Source: an uncultured Lachnospiraceae bacterium (lineage in GTDB: Bacteria > Bacillota > Clostridia > Lachnospirales > Lachnospiraceae). From it: a stretch of DNA of 64,000 nt. Numbering within the stretch: position 1 is the first letter of the stretch; every line of letters starts with the position of its first letter. The notes below the pieces were generated by a model. It was given only the letters and a program-made list of their open reading frames with translations, was not told the DNA's origin and did not search any database. Location: the NCBI GenBank assembly GCA_934402515.1, contig CAKRTZ010000001.1, forward strand, positions 1 to 64,000, read 5' to 3'. The translations under genes and the position numbers were made by a program. This document shows, piece after piece, positions 41,700 through 50,316 of the stretch.

Positions 41700-43169
41700 T
41701 TACTGGGAGTAACGTTGATTCTTACGATACTCTCCCGCAGACACACCGCATTCTGCCTTGAACAGTTTCATGAAATGTTTCTCGTTATCATATCCGATCT
41801 GTTTGCAGATTTCATTGACCCTCAGATCCGTCTCTGCCAACAGGCGTTTTGCCTCCCGCAGCCGTACCTCCTTCACATAATCCACAAAATTTTTTCCCGT
41901 ATACTGTTTGAAGGAATAAGAAAACAGGGAGTAATTCATGGACACGTAATTGGAAACCACCGCCATATTTAAATCGCTGGCATAGTTTTCATCCACATAC
42001 TGGATAGCCTGCATCATCTTATGGCGGTTTTTGTTGACATCAAATTGTTTTCCGATCTCCTCCTGCATCCACATAACGAAATCGATCACTACATTTTCAT
42101 ATTCCGCAATGGAATCATAGCGCCAGATTTCCCGCAGTCTCGCATAATCCTCACCACGTTCTTCCAGAATACTTTTATAGATTCTGGAAGCCTCTTCAAA
42201 GAAGTTCCCCATGCACCGTTCAAAATCAGCAGGACTGATCCGGCCGCCTTTCGTCTCATGGAAAAAACCGGTCCAGGCTTTCTTTAATTCTTCACTTTTT
42301 TCAGTGCCAATCAGCTGTACACGCTGCATGCAGCCGCTCTGATCTATGTATTTCTCCGCTACCGAAAGCAGACCCTCCGGAATGTTTTCCGTTTTCTGGT
42401 TATCCCAGGTCTCGTTGCTTACTCTGCAAAACGCCTTTTTTCGCATGGCACAGGCTTCTTCAAAACCTTCTCTCACCTGCGCAAAGCCACTGTGTAATCC
42501 ACTGATTCCATAGTACGCTCCCGAAAGATCCTTTGTTATGATTTCTTCCAGTACGTTTTCCCTGGCCAGAAGCACCTGCATCAGACCCACATCTCTGACA
42601 AAAAACATTCCTTCTGCGGTTTCCGGAAAGTCTCCGTGATTCATACAGCACACCCGGAAACTTTCGGGGAAGAATCCTTCTCCATATTGTTTTTCCAGTT
42701 CCGCGATTTCCTCTGCTCCAATCTCTTCCGACTGCATCAGATGCTTTAACTGGCGATATCCGATCTGCTCAATATTACGGTTTTTATCTCTGGTCTCCTG
42801 CAGCTCCCGCTCCAGTTTCTGCAAGATCTCAGTGATTTTCTCACGTTCCACCGGCTTGAGTATATACTCCCGCACTCCCTGCCGCAGCATTTCCACTGCG
42901 TAGGTGAAATCTTCATAGCCACTCACGGCTACGGTAAGCGGAACATGGGGCAGTACCTGCATTTGTTTCACCAGTTCGATTCCATCCATCTTGGGCATCC
43001 GGATATCCGTGAACATCACATCCACTTTTTCCTCTTTTAAAATCTCCAGTGCTGTCTGTCCGTTATTGCACTCCAGAATCACCCGTACCGGCACTCCGCT
43101 GCGCTGAATCATAGTTTTAAGACCTTGTCTGATCAGTTTTTCATCTTCAACCACTAATATGGTATCCAT
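41700..43169 (-). CDS. YesN-type response regulator with AraC DNA-binding domain
   Basis: About 489 residues. Receiver domain (about 1-120: TILVVEDEKLIRQGLKTMI, phospho-acceptor Asp in VDVMFTDIRMPKMDG, conserved Lys in YILKPVEREKI), a middle region of unknown fold (about 130-380) and two AraC-type helix-turn-helices (about 390-489: NMAVVSNYVSMNYSLFSYSF, VNEICKQIGYDNEKHFMKLF). The frame can start at a TTG at 43175, but the ATG at 43169 has GAGAGG 6 nt upstream. Pairs with the YesM-type kinase just upstream. It probably activates the sugar transporter/phosphorylase genes. Confidence 0.93.
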   Translation of the reverse strand: MDTILVVEDEKLIRQGLKTMIQRSGVPVRVILECNNGQTALEILKEEKVDVMFTDIRMPKMDGIELVKQMQVLPHVPLTVAVSGYEDFTYAVEMLRQGVREYILKPVEREKITEILQKLERELQETRDKNRNIEQIGYRQLKHLMQSEEIGAEEIAELEKQYGEGFFPESFRVCCMNHGDFPETAEGMFFVRDVGLMQVLLARENVLEEIITKDLSGAYYGISGLHSGFAQVREGFEEACAMRKKAFCRVSNETWDNQKTENIPEGLLSVAEKYIDQSGCMQRVQLIGTEKSEELKKAWTGFFHETKGGRISPADFERCMGNFFEEASRIYKSILEERGEDYARLREIWRYDSIAEYENVVIDFVMWMQEEIGKQFDVNKNRHKMMQAIQYVDENYASDLNMAVVSNYVSMNYSLFSYSFKQYTGKNFVDYVKEVRLREAKRLLAETDLRVNEICKQIGYDNEKHFMKLFKAECGVSAGEYRKNQRYSQ

Positions 43170-43171
43170 AA

Positions 43172-44995
43172 TCAACCTCTCTTTTCTAACTCTTTATCCT
43201 CTGTTATTTCCTCGTGTAAAATAGGAATTCTGACCATTACCTTTGTATAGACCCCCAATTTAGAGGCAATCTGTATTCCGTAATTTTCTCCAAATGCAAT
43301 ATGAATTCGATCCTGCACGTTTTTCAGGCCGATTCCGTTCCCGCTGCCACCATCGGATTCTATCTCCCCGGCAATCTTCTTTTCCAGTTTTTCCAGTTCT
43401 TCCTCTGTCATACCTTTTCCGGCATCGGAAATTTCAATTATGCAATCACTTCCATCTATGATTCCCTTAATATAAATACTGGTGTCCTCCGCCATCTGCT
43501 CGATGCCGTGATAAATGGCATTCTCCACAATGGGCTGCAGCGTCATTTTGGGAATCTCCTGCTTCAGGATCAGATCCGGGATATTGATGGACAGATAAAT
43601 TTCATAGTCAAAACGCAGATTAATCAACGCCATATAATTTTTGATATAATCCAGTTCCTGCTCCACCAGTACATTCCCATTTACCCAGCGCATGCTATAA
43701 CGGAGAAGTTTTCCCAAAGAGGTCACCGCATCGGAGATCTCATATTTTTCCTCAATCTCCGCCATCATTTTGATAGATTCCAGTACATTATAAATGAAGT
43801 GGGCATTGATCTGATTCTGCAATGCACGGATCTCTGAGTTCTTGCTTAACATTTCTCTCTTGAGATTGTCTTCCATCAATTCCTTGATGCCGACCAGCAT
43901 GGTGTTGATCTGGCTTCCCAGTTCTCCCATCTCGTCCTTCCCACAATCCTCAATTACCACATCCAGGTCTCCCTTTTGTACTTCCCGGATGGCAAACAGA
44001 ATCTCATAAAATTTCTTTAACAGTCCCCGTACAATCAGGTTGATGAGTAATGCCATAATCACCTGCACTACAATCATTCCCGCTACAAAGAGGTTCCGGC
44101 TGCGCCACACTCCCCGCACACTGTCCGTGATGTCACAGACATACAGCAGTGTTCCATCCAGTTCCTTTATGGGCATGCTGGAAATCACAAGCTGGCGTCT
44201 GTCCAGATAGACATGGCGGGTATCAATCCCGCTTTCCGGCATCTGACTCTCCAGAATCTGTTGCGCCAGTTCTCTGGAATTTTCCTGCTCATTATCACCA
44301 AAATAAATAGCTCCGTCATCATCCACAAAGCAGCTCCATTCCCCTTCGATATTCTCATAAAGACTGGGAAACATGCTGCTCATGGTCATGGCAGCCTCGA
44401 TGACTCCAATTGGTTTTCCTGCACGGTTTGTAATGGTGGTTACCAGGGACAAAATCTTCTGGTTTTGTCTGAGGGAATAGGAAGAAAAAATGGTGTCATC
44501 ATAATCAAAATTCCAGCCGTTGTAGTCCTCCTTCTGCGCCCAGGAGAGTTTCTGCATCCGACTGTTTTTATACAAAATGGGCATCATCTCCTGAACATTT
44601 TCATTCACAGCATAGACTCTCACCCCATAAAATCTGGGATTGCTGGTTACCAGACGTTCCAGGTGGGAGATGTCATCGCTTTTTAAATCCAGCCAGTCCT
44701 GGGAGGAAACCACCTTTCCCTGGGCAGTCTCGTCCAACACCGACACCAGCAAATCGTCGGTCATAAAAAACTGGGTCGTAATATTGGCAGAGTCCACACG
44801 GGAGACAAAGCCGTCCCGCTCCTTCTCCATATTGTAATTGACGCTGGCGATATTTTCCTGTACCACCGTCTGCTCCATATACCAGAAATAGATCCCTGCA
44901 AACACTCCGATGGGAATCGTAGTACAGACGGTTATCAGGATGGTAAATTTAATATTCAGTTTCAGATTGTTTATCGTTTGCAGAAGTTTTTTCAT
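43172..44995 (-). CDS. YesM-type sensor histidine kinase
   Basis: 607 residues. Membrane segment (about 15-37), extracytoplasmic dCache-like domain (about 40-285), membrane segment (about 290-312), HAMP (about 313-365). His_kinase domain with the phospho-His in NQINAHFIYNVLESIKMMAE, N box PIVENAIYHGIEQM, and G boxes ISDAGKGMTEEELEKL and GNGIGLKNVQDRI. It overlaps the solute-binding gene upstream by 4 bp (ATGA) and the regulator downstream. That solute-binding protein may present the sugar to the kinase. Confidence 0.95.
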   Translation of the reverse strand: MKKLLQTINNLKLNIKFTILITVCTTIPIGVFAGIYFWYMEQTVVQENIASVNYNMEKERDGFVSRVDSANITTQFFMTDDLLVSVLDETAQGKVVSSQDWLDLKSDDISHLERLVTSNPRFYGVRVYAVNENVQEMMPILYKNSRMQKLSWAQKEDYNGWNFDYDDTIFSSYSLRQNQKILSLVTTITNRAGKPIGVIEAAMTMSSMFPSLYENIEGEWSCFVDDDGAIYFGDNEQENSRELAQQILESQMPESGIDTRHVYLDRRQLVISSMPIKELDGTLLYVCDITDSVRGVWRSRNLFVAGMIVVQVIMALLINLIVRGLLKKFYEILFAIREVQKGDLDVVIEDCGKDEMGELGSQINTMLVGIKELMEDNLKREMLSKNSEIRALQNQINAHFIYNVLESIKMMAEIEEKYEISDAVTSLGKLLRYSMRWVNGNVLVEQELDYIKNYMALINLRFDYEIYLSINIPDLILKQEIPKMTLQPIVENAIYHGIEQMAEDTSIYIKGIIDGSDCIIEISDAGKGMTEEELEKLEKKIAGEIESDGGSGNGIGLKNVQDRIHIAFGENYGIQIASKLGVYTKVMVRIPILHEEITEDKELEKRG

Positions 44996-46614
44996 TCCAT
45001 CCCAAGTCTCTCTTTGGTTTCCTGCATCAGTTTGGTTTTTTCTGCCATTACATTCTCAAAGCCCAATTCGGCTCTCTCCTGTTTATATTCCTCCACCATG
45101 GCATAAAACTCCTCCTCCGTGGGGGCAAATAGCAATGCAGGAAGAGTCTGGCTCCACAAATCCGTAATATCCACATCTTTATAATAAAGATCGGAGCCAA
45201 GCAACAGGGAGCAGTCATACTGTCCATTGTACACCACATGCTTACAGGCCCATTCTTCTATCTGTTGCACCGCCTCCCCGGCGGGCTGTTTCCACTGTAA
45301 CTGCATCACGTTGTCCTGGAGCATCCAATAGGCATCATCTGCTCCATACAGGGCATCATAGGTCACACGGTCATTGTCCAGAATTTCTTTCACTTCCGGC
45401 TTTAATACCGGCTTTCCGTCCACCATGTCATAAGTGACACCTTCCACGCCCAGATAGGTAATCTCCTGCCCATGCTCGCTGATTAAATAGTCCAGAAAAG
45501 CGATGGCGCGTTCCGGGTCTTTGCAGTTTTTGGAAATGAGAGTCACCGTCCAGCCGTTAATGCCGGTGGAAGGCAGTGTGGGCTCATCCCCGTTACTGTT
45601 TGCGGGGCCGTCCACTGCCATGTACATCCGTTCCGGATGGTTTGCATACAGTTCCTTCTGCTGGTCAATCATATCCGTATACTGATAAAGCATGCAGAAA
45701 TACCGTCCCTGTGCCAGCTTTTCCTCCATCTGGGTACGGGTGTCCACAAAAATATCGTTTGCCAGGTAACCTTCTGTTCCCAGTTCCCGGAACATATTGA
45801 GCCAGGATAAATACTCAGGATCGGTCTGTCTGTCATAATATTTACCGTTCTTTTCCCAGGGAATTGCCAGAAAGTTCATCAGATAAGCGTCAAAAGACAC
45901 ACATCCTTCGTTGGTGAATACCTGGGAGCCGATGGGAATCAACGGTTCTCCGTCCACCTCCGGGAATAATCTGGCAGCATCCCTTACTGCCTGTGCAAAT
46001 CCCTCCTGGGTGGTCATGTCCGGCTCTCCCAGTGCTTCATAAATATCTTTCCGTACCAGAAAGGTCTGGTTTGAGGCAATATCGTCATGTTCTTCCACAT
46101 CCTTCGGGGTGGTGAAGGAATTGGGGTAGCAGTAAACATTGCCGTCATCCTGGGTATACCAGCGGACGGCATCCTCGTCTGTCACTTCATAAAAATACGT
46201 ATCGTACTGGTCTGCCAGTTCGTTTAAAGCATAGACCATATCCTTCTGGATCATCTCATTGACGGCACCCTCCCACCAGCCGAGAGTGATTAAATCCGGC
46301 AGGGTGTCGGATGCCATGAGGGCATTTAATTTTTCCGTGGCATTACCGATGGGCGTGATAAAATTCACCGACACTCCCGTCTCCTCGGTAATGGTGTCAG
46401 AAACCACATTGCCGCCCCAGGGCGTAGCATACCAGGAATAGTTGATGTACCAGTCTAAAGTAACCGGCTCCTTCTCCTGTGCCAGTCGCTGCCAGGCAGG
46501 AGCAGATTCATCCAAAGCTGCCACTTCCTCGTTCTCCTTGCCGCAGCCAATACAGACTGTTGCCAATCCCCAAATCAGTAAAAGAGTTTTTATGTTTCTT
46601 CCGCACTTTTTCAT
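44992..46614 (-). CDS. Extracellular solute-binding lipoprotein associated with the YesMN system
   Basis: 540-residue family 1 solute-binding protein. Signal LLLIWGLATVCIGC ends in a slightly unusual lipobox (CIGC, lipid Cys at 24). Mature part has VTLDWYINYSWYATPW, LNALMASDTLPDLITLGWWE and SEHGQEITYLGVEGVTYDMV, resembling LipO/YtcQ-type proteins. It is longer than the usual 420-450, a trait of binding proteins encoded in yesMN clusters. It overlaps the kinase gene by 4 bp, so it may act as a sensory accessory of the kinase rather than only in transport. No permease is in this transcript. Confidence 0.9.
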   Translation of the reverse strand: MKKCGRNIKTLLLIWGLATVCIGCGKENEEVAALDESAPAWQRLAQEKEPVTLDWYINYSWYATPWGGNVVSDTITEETGVSVNFITPIGNATEKLNALMASDTLPDLITLGWWEGAVNEMIQKDMVYALNELADQYDTYFYEVTDEDAVRWYTQDDGNVYCYPNSFTTPKDVEEHDDIASNQTFLVRKDIYEALGEPDMTTQEGFAQAVRDAARLFPEVDGEPLIPIGSQVFTNEGCVSFDAYLMNFLAIPWEKNGKYYDRQTDPEYLSWLNMFRELGTEGYLANDIFVDTRTQMEEKLAQGRYFCMLYQYTDMIDQQKELYANHPERMYMAVDGPANSNGDEPTLPSTGINGWTVTLISKNCKDPERAIAFLDYLISEHGQEITYLGVEGVTYDMVDGKPVLKPEVKEILDNDRVTYDALYGADDAYWMLQDNVMQLQWKQPAGEAVQQIEEWACKHVVYNGQYDCSLLLGSDLYYKDVDITDLWSQTLPALLFAPTEEEFYAMVEEYKQERAELGFENVMAEKTKLMQETKERLGME

Positions 46615-46685
46615 CTTTATCCCTGTGTCCTTCTATCATCCATTAAAACGTTTCTCATAATTAATTTTAGTTTATCACAACCTTA

Positions 46686-46746
46686 TTAAAAAAACAACAA
46701 AACGACCCTACGCCTCTCCCCCTATGAGCTGCGTAAAGTCGTTTCG
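46686..46746 (-). terminator. Terminator of the sugar ABC permease operon
   Basis: Minus-strand stem AACGACTTTACGC with GCGTAGGGTCGTT (2-nt mismatch in the middle), followed by TTGTTGTTTTTTT. It lies 44 bp after the last permease gene and separates it from the solute-binding/kinase/regulator operon. Confidence 0.75.
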
Positions 46747-46790
46747 TTAGGTAATAGGATAAATGAAAAAGAAAAATGTATTAGCGGCTT

Positions 46791-47627
46791 TTACTCTTTT
46801 ACGGCACCTGCAGAAATACTGCTGATGATATATTTAGAGAAAAATGCAAATACCAGAAGAATAGGAATAACGGAAATCGCAACCGCCAGATAAATTGCTC
46901 CCTGGTTGGAGTTTAAATCCGTGGATGCTTTTAAGGTCGCCATCATAACCGGTAAGGTAAATTTTTCATTTTTGTTCAAAATGATCATTGGTAACAGGTA
47001 GGAGTTCCAGTTTCCAATAAATCCCATGATTGCCATGGTTGCGATACCGGGGGACATAATGGGCAGTGCAATCTTATGGAACGCATATAACTCTCTTGCT
47101 CCATCAATACGTGCTGCCTCAATCAATGAAGGCGGCATTACAGACTGTACATACTGACGAAGGAAAAATACGGTACCAGGTGCTGCAATTGCAGGCACAA
47201 TCAGAGGTATGTAAGAGTTTACCAGATGCAGTCTCGTACACAGGTTGTAGAAACCAATCAGGCTCAGCTGTCCGGGAATCATCATAAAGATCAGAATCGT
47301 CATAAATAACACTTTATTTCCCTTAAATTTGTACATTGCCATACCATAAGCAGTCAGTGCAGAGAAATAAGCACCCAGAATGGTGGCAGGTACTGCTACA
47401 AGAATACTGTTCCACATACCCTTGAACAGATTAAAATATTGGAATACCAGATCCCAGTTTTCCTTCAGGTGTGTACTGGGAATCAAAGTAAAGGAACGGA
47501 CGATTTCAGTTCCGCTTCTGGTAGCGTTGACCATCATCAGCAGGAACGGGAACATACATGCAGCTCCAAGAAGAATCAAAAGGAGGTACAAAATGGTTTT
47601 CTTAATTTTATATCCGACCGTATACAT
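46791..47627 (-). CDS. Sugar ABC transporter permease (MalG-like)
   Basis: 278-residue inner-membrane subunit, CUT1 type. Six membrane segments from ILYLLLILLGAACMFPFLLM on; coupling motif EAARIDGARELYAFHKIALP (EAA loop). It pairs with the MalF-like permease 3 bp upstream. No ATPase gene is present in the cluster, so a shared MsmX/UgpC-type ATPase encoded elsewhere is expected, as is common for CUT1 systems in Bacillota. Confidence 0.95.
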   Translation of the reverse strand: MYTVGYKIKKTILYLLLILLGAACMFPFLLMMVNATRSGTEIVRSFTLIPSTHLKENWDLVFQYFNLFKGMWNSILVAVPATILGAYFSALTAYGMAMYKFKGNKVLFMTILIFMMIPGQLSLIGFYNLCTRLHLVNSYIPLIVPAIAAPGTVFFLRQYVQSVMPPSLIEAARIDGARELYAFHKIALPIMSPGIATMAIMGFIGNWNSYLLPMIILNKNEKFTLPVMMATLKASTDLNSNQGAIYLAVAISVIPILLVFAFFSKYIISSISAGAVKE

Positions 47628-47630
47628 TTT

Positions 47631-48584
47631 TTAGTCCTCCTTCCTGTTAAATACTTTCAACTGTACTAAAGATACCAGCATCGTGATTAAGAACAGTGCA
47701 TAAGCAATAGCAGATGCATAGCCGGTCTGTGTGGTTCCTGTTGTAAATCCGAATTTATACAAATACATAACTACAGTCTGCAAAGAATTGTAGGATGCAG
47801 AAGAAGTGCTGCTCATTAAGAAGGGCAGATCAAACAACTGTAAACCACCGATGAGGGAAGTAATTGCCACATACAGCATAATAGGCTTCAATAAAGGTAA
47901 GGTAATCTTACCAAATACGGTCCAACGACCTGCACCGTCTATGGCTGCTGCCTCAAAATAATCTTTGGAAATACCCTGTACACCAGCCATCAGCATGATA
48001 AAGGAATTTCCGAACCACATCCATGCCTGGATAACCGCGATGGTGTTCCCTGCAGTGGAGGGATTTCCCAACCAGTCCACCGGATTGTAGCTGGCACCGA
48101 ATGCTTTATAAATACCGTTAATAATCTGGTTAAAGGTTCCGTATCTCCAATCTAGTAAAGTCTGGAACAGGAAGGCTACGGAGGTTGCTGCGATCAGGTT
48201 CGGCAGATAATAAACCACACGGAAAATGCCTAAACCACGCATTTTATATTTAATATCACTGAACACAATGGTCAGTAAAAAGGCTAATCCTAACTGAAGT
48301 ACGATATTGACTGACCAGATTCGTACGGTGTTCCAGAGTGCTCTCCAGAAGAATTTGTCGGTAAAGACACGTTTATAGTTAGCAAACCATATAAAATGTG
48401 TATCACCTACACCGGCGAGTTTGGCGTCTGTAAAACTGAAATATAACGTTCTGAAAACGGGGTAAACACTAAAAATCAAAAATACAATGACGAAGGGAGC
48501 CACAAACACATAACCCATGTGGTCATACGTCTTTAATTTACTTTGTTTCTGCTTTGTTGCAGGGGTTTTTTCCTTCTTTTCCAT
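47631..48584 (-). CDS. Sugar ABC transporter permease (MalF-like)
   Basis: 317-residue CUT1 permease. A hydrophilic N-terminus (1-28) rich in Lys precedes YVFVAPFVIVFLIFSVYPVF, the usual first membrane segment. EAA motif YFEAAAIDGAGRWTVFGKITLP. It lies between the solute-binding gene (83 bp upstream, with a hairpin) and the MalG-like permease (3 bp downstream). Confidence 0.95.
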   Translation of the reverse strand: MEKKEKTPATKQKQSKLKTYDHMGYVFVAPFVIVFLIFSVYPVFRTLYFSFTDAKLAGVGDTHFIWFANYKRVFTDKFFWRALWNTVRIWSVNIVLQLGLAFLLTIVFSDIKYKMRGLGIFRVVYYLPNLIAATSVAFLFQTLLDWRYGTFNQIINGIYKAFGASYNPVDWLGNPSTAGNTIAVIQAWMWFGNSFIMLMAGVQGISKDYFEAAAIDGAGRWTVFGKITLPLLKPIMLYVAITSLIGGLQLFDLPFLMSSTSSASYNSLQTVVMYLYKFGFTTGTTQTGYASAIAYALFLITMLVSLVQLKVFNRKED

Positions 48585-48610
48585 ATTCCTTGCTCCGCTT
48601 GAAATTTTTA

Positions 48611-48636
48611 CGGGCTGCCCTGCTAAGAGCAGCCCG
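48611..48636 (-). other. Stem-loop between solute-binding and permease genes
   Basis: Perfect 8-bp GC-rich stem CGGGCTGC/GCAGCCCG with a 10-nt loop, 31 bp after the solute-binding stop. The minus-strand continuation (TAAAAATTT) is not a good T-run, so it looks more like an mRNA-stabilising or partly terminating hairpin that lets the binding protein exceed the permeases. Confidence 0.6.
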
Positions 48637-48667
48637 CATATTTTAATGGGTTTATAAGAATTGTTAC

Positions 48668-50116
48668 TTATCTCTCGATTGTAAGTTCAGGATAGGTAGA
48701 CTGAACAGTATCATAGAACTCATTGATTGCATCTTCTTTAGACTTCTCACCGGTCTTAACAGCAGAGATTGCAGCACCCCATGCATCGCCGATTACCTTG
48801 TCGTAACGAGTAACGATAGAGTAGTCAATACCCTTTGCCTGATCCAGCCAGAAGCTGTACAGTTTCTCACCACCGTAGATTGCATTCTCATCATCTTTGT
48901 GTTTCTCGATTGCAGATTTCAGAGATACGGTATCACCCTGGGAGTACTCGATCCACCAGTCAGCGGTATCCTCGTTCAGAGTACAGAACTTAACGAACTC
49001 CCAACCAAGCTCCTGTTTCTCAGACTGAGAAGATACACCGATATATGTACCACCGGAGAATCCGTAGGAAGGTCCAGCACATACGCCCCACAGACCAGAG
49101 GTCTCGCCAACGTTATCTCTCATGGTCAGAACGCCCCATGCAGGAAGACCAAATGCGAATACAGTAGTTGTCTCATAATCAGCGGTTGCTTCTTTAAAGG
49201 AATCAGCATCCCATACGTTTACGGAATCATCTGCATAGTTCTGGATATCAGCAGTCAGGATAGGTACCTCGCCGCTCATAGCCTGATACCAAGGCGTAGA
49301 CCACTGGTTTGCATAAGCAGTCAGGTCTTTCTGGTATAAGTCTACACACAGATCCATGTAGTCATAACGAGCCTGGGATACATTTAATTTACCATCTACT
49401 ACCCAAGCGCTGTCGCCGGAGAAGAAGTTTAACTCAGCATCAGAAGCGAAGATTCTGTAACCAGCATCTTTTAAGGTCTGAGCGGTCTCTAAAATGGTAT
49501 CGTAATCTTTGAACAGTTTTCCAATTTCATCGGGATCATCGGTTCCGAATACTTCTTTTGCGATATCTCTTCTGTAATAGAAGCCTGCAGGAGTGATCTG
49601 ATAAGAGATTGCTCTCTGGATACCATTGTCATCCTGTCCAACCTGCCATACATAGTCTACGATCTGGTCTGCATAGTCCTGTGCTCCGAAATCATCCAGG
49701 TTTGCGAAGAATCCTGCATCATAGAAATCCTGTAACATCTGAGGCTCACCTACGATGATATCCGGCTCTTTCTCTCCTGCCATTAAAGCGGTCTGAACCT
49801 TTGTAGGATAGTTTGCAGGCTCGATAACTACGGTCTCAACTTCAACACCGGTCTGCTCCTGGAAACGATTACCAAAGTCAATCAGGTCGTTTGCCAGAGT
49901 CCATACGACTAATTTGTCACCTAAAGCGGTAAGGTCACCAGTTGCTTCTTCCTCAGCGCCATCGGTGGTTGTCTCTGCACTGCTCTCAGCTGCAGTTGTT
50001 TCGGTCTTGCTCTCTGTGGTTGCTGCAGGAGCGGAACTATCAGAAGATCCACATGCTGCCATGGAAGCTGCCATTACTCCAACCAGTGCCAGAGCCATCA
50101 CTTTTTTGAATTTCAT
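48668..50116 (-). CDS. Sugar ABC transporter substrate-binding lipoprotein
   Basis: 482-residue family 1 binding protein. Signal VGVMAASMAAC with the lipid Cys at 22, an acidic Ser/Thr/Glu linker (23-60), then the binding fold: LVVWTLANDLIDFGNRFQEQ, ALMAGEKEPDIIVGEPQMLQ. It is the first gene of the transporter operon (with two permeases). It lies downstream of the phosphorylase pair and its promoter has a weak -35 with direct repeats (activator type). Its ligand is probably the oligosaccharide degraded by the phosphorylases. Confidence 0.95.
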   Translation of the reverse strand: MKFKKVMALALVGVMAASMAACGSSDSSAPAATTESKTETTAAESSAETTTDGAEEEATGDLTALGDKLVVWTLANDLIDFGNRFQEQTGVEVETVVIEPANYPTKVQTALMAGEKEPDIIVGEPQMLQDFYDAGFFANLDDFGAQDYADQIVDYVWQVGQDDNGIQRAISYQITPAGFYYRRDIAKEVFGTDDPDEIGKLFKDYDTILETAQTLKDAGYRIFASDAELNFFSGDSAWVVDGKLNVSQARYDYMDLCVDLYQKDLTAYANQWSTPWYQAMSGEVPILTADIQNYADDSVNVWDADSFKEATADYETTTVFAFGLPAWGVLTMRDNVGETSGLWGVCAGPSYGFSGGTYIGVSSQSEKQELGWEFVKFCTLNEDTADWWIEYSQGDTVSLKSAIEKHKDDENAIYGGEKLYSFWLDQAKGIDYSIVTRYDKVIGDAWGAAISAVKTGEKSKEDAINEFYDTVQSTYPELTIER

Positions 50117-50208
50117 ACTAATCCTCCTTGTTTTTTGAAAGAAAATACGATTGTCTCTTTCTGCTTTTCTTCCTTTTCTGTTTCAACATCTCTCTTGTTG
50201 ATAATGCT

Positions 50209-50262
50209 ATTATACGAAAGGTTCCTTTTCGTTAAAATGTCTCTAATTTTAGAAAGGTTTCC
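50209..50262 (-). promoter_or_regulatory. Activator-type promoter of the sugar transporter operon
   Basis: Minus-strand TATAAT (50209-50214) with no -35 at the right place (TTTTAA at 50232-50237). Two direct copies, GGAAACCTTTC (50252-50262) and GGAACCTTTC (50216-50225), 36 bp apart, flank the -35 region. This is the layout of sites for an AraC-type activator such as the nearby YesN-like regulator. Confidence 0.5.
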
Positions 50263-50316
50263 TTTTTTTAGTAGCAGATTGTTACAATGGTGTGGGGCTG
50301 TACAATTCTCCAGAGA

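Noticed and set aside
48611..48636. Full intrinsic terminator between binding protein and permeases
   Set aside because: The stem is good but no T-run follows on the minus strand, so it is kept as a processing or attenuating stem-loop.
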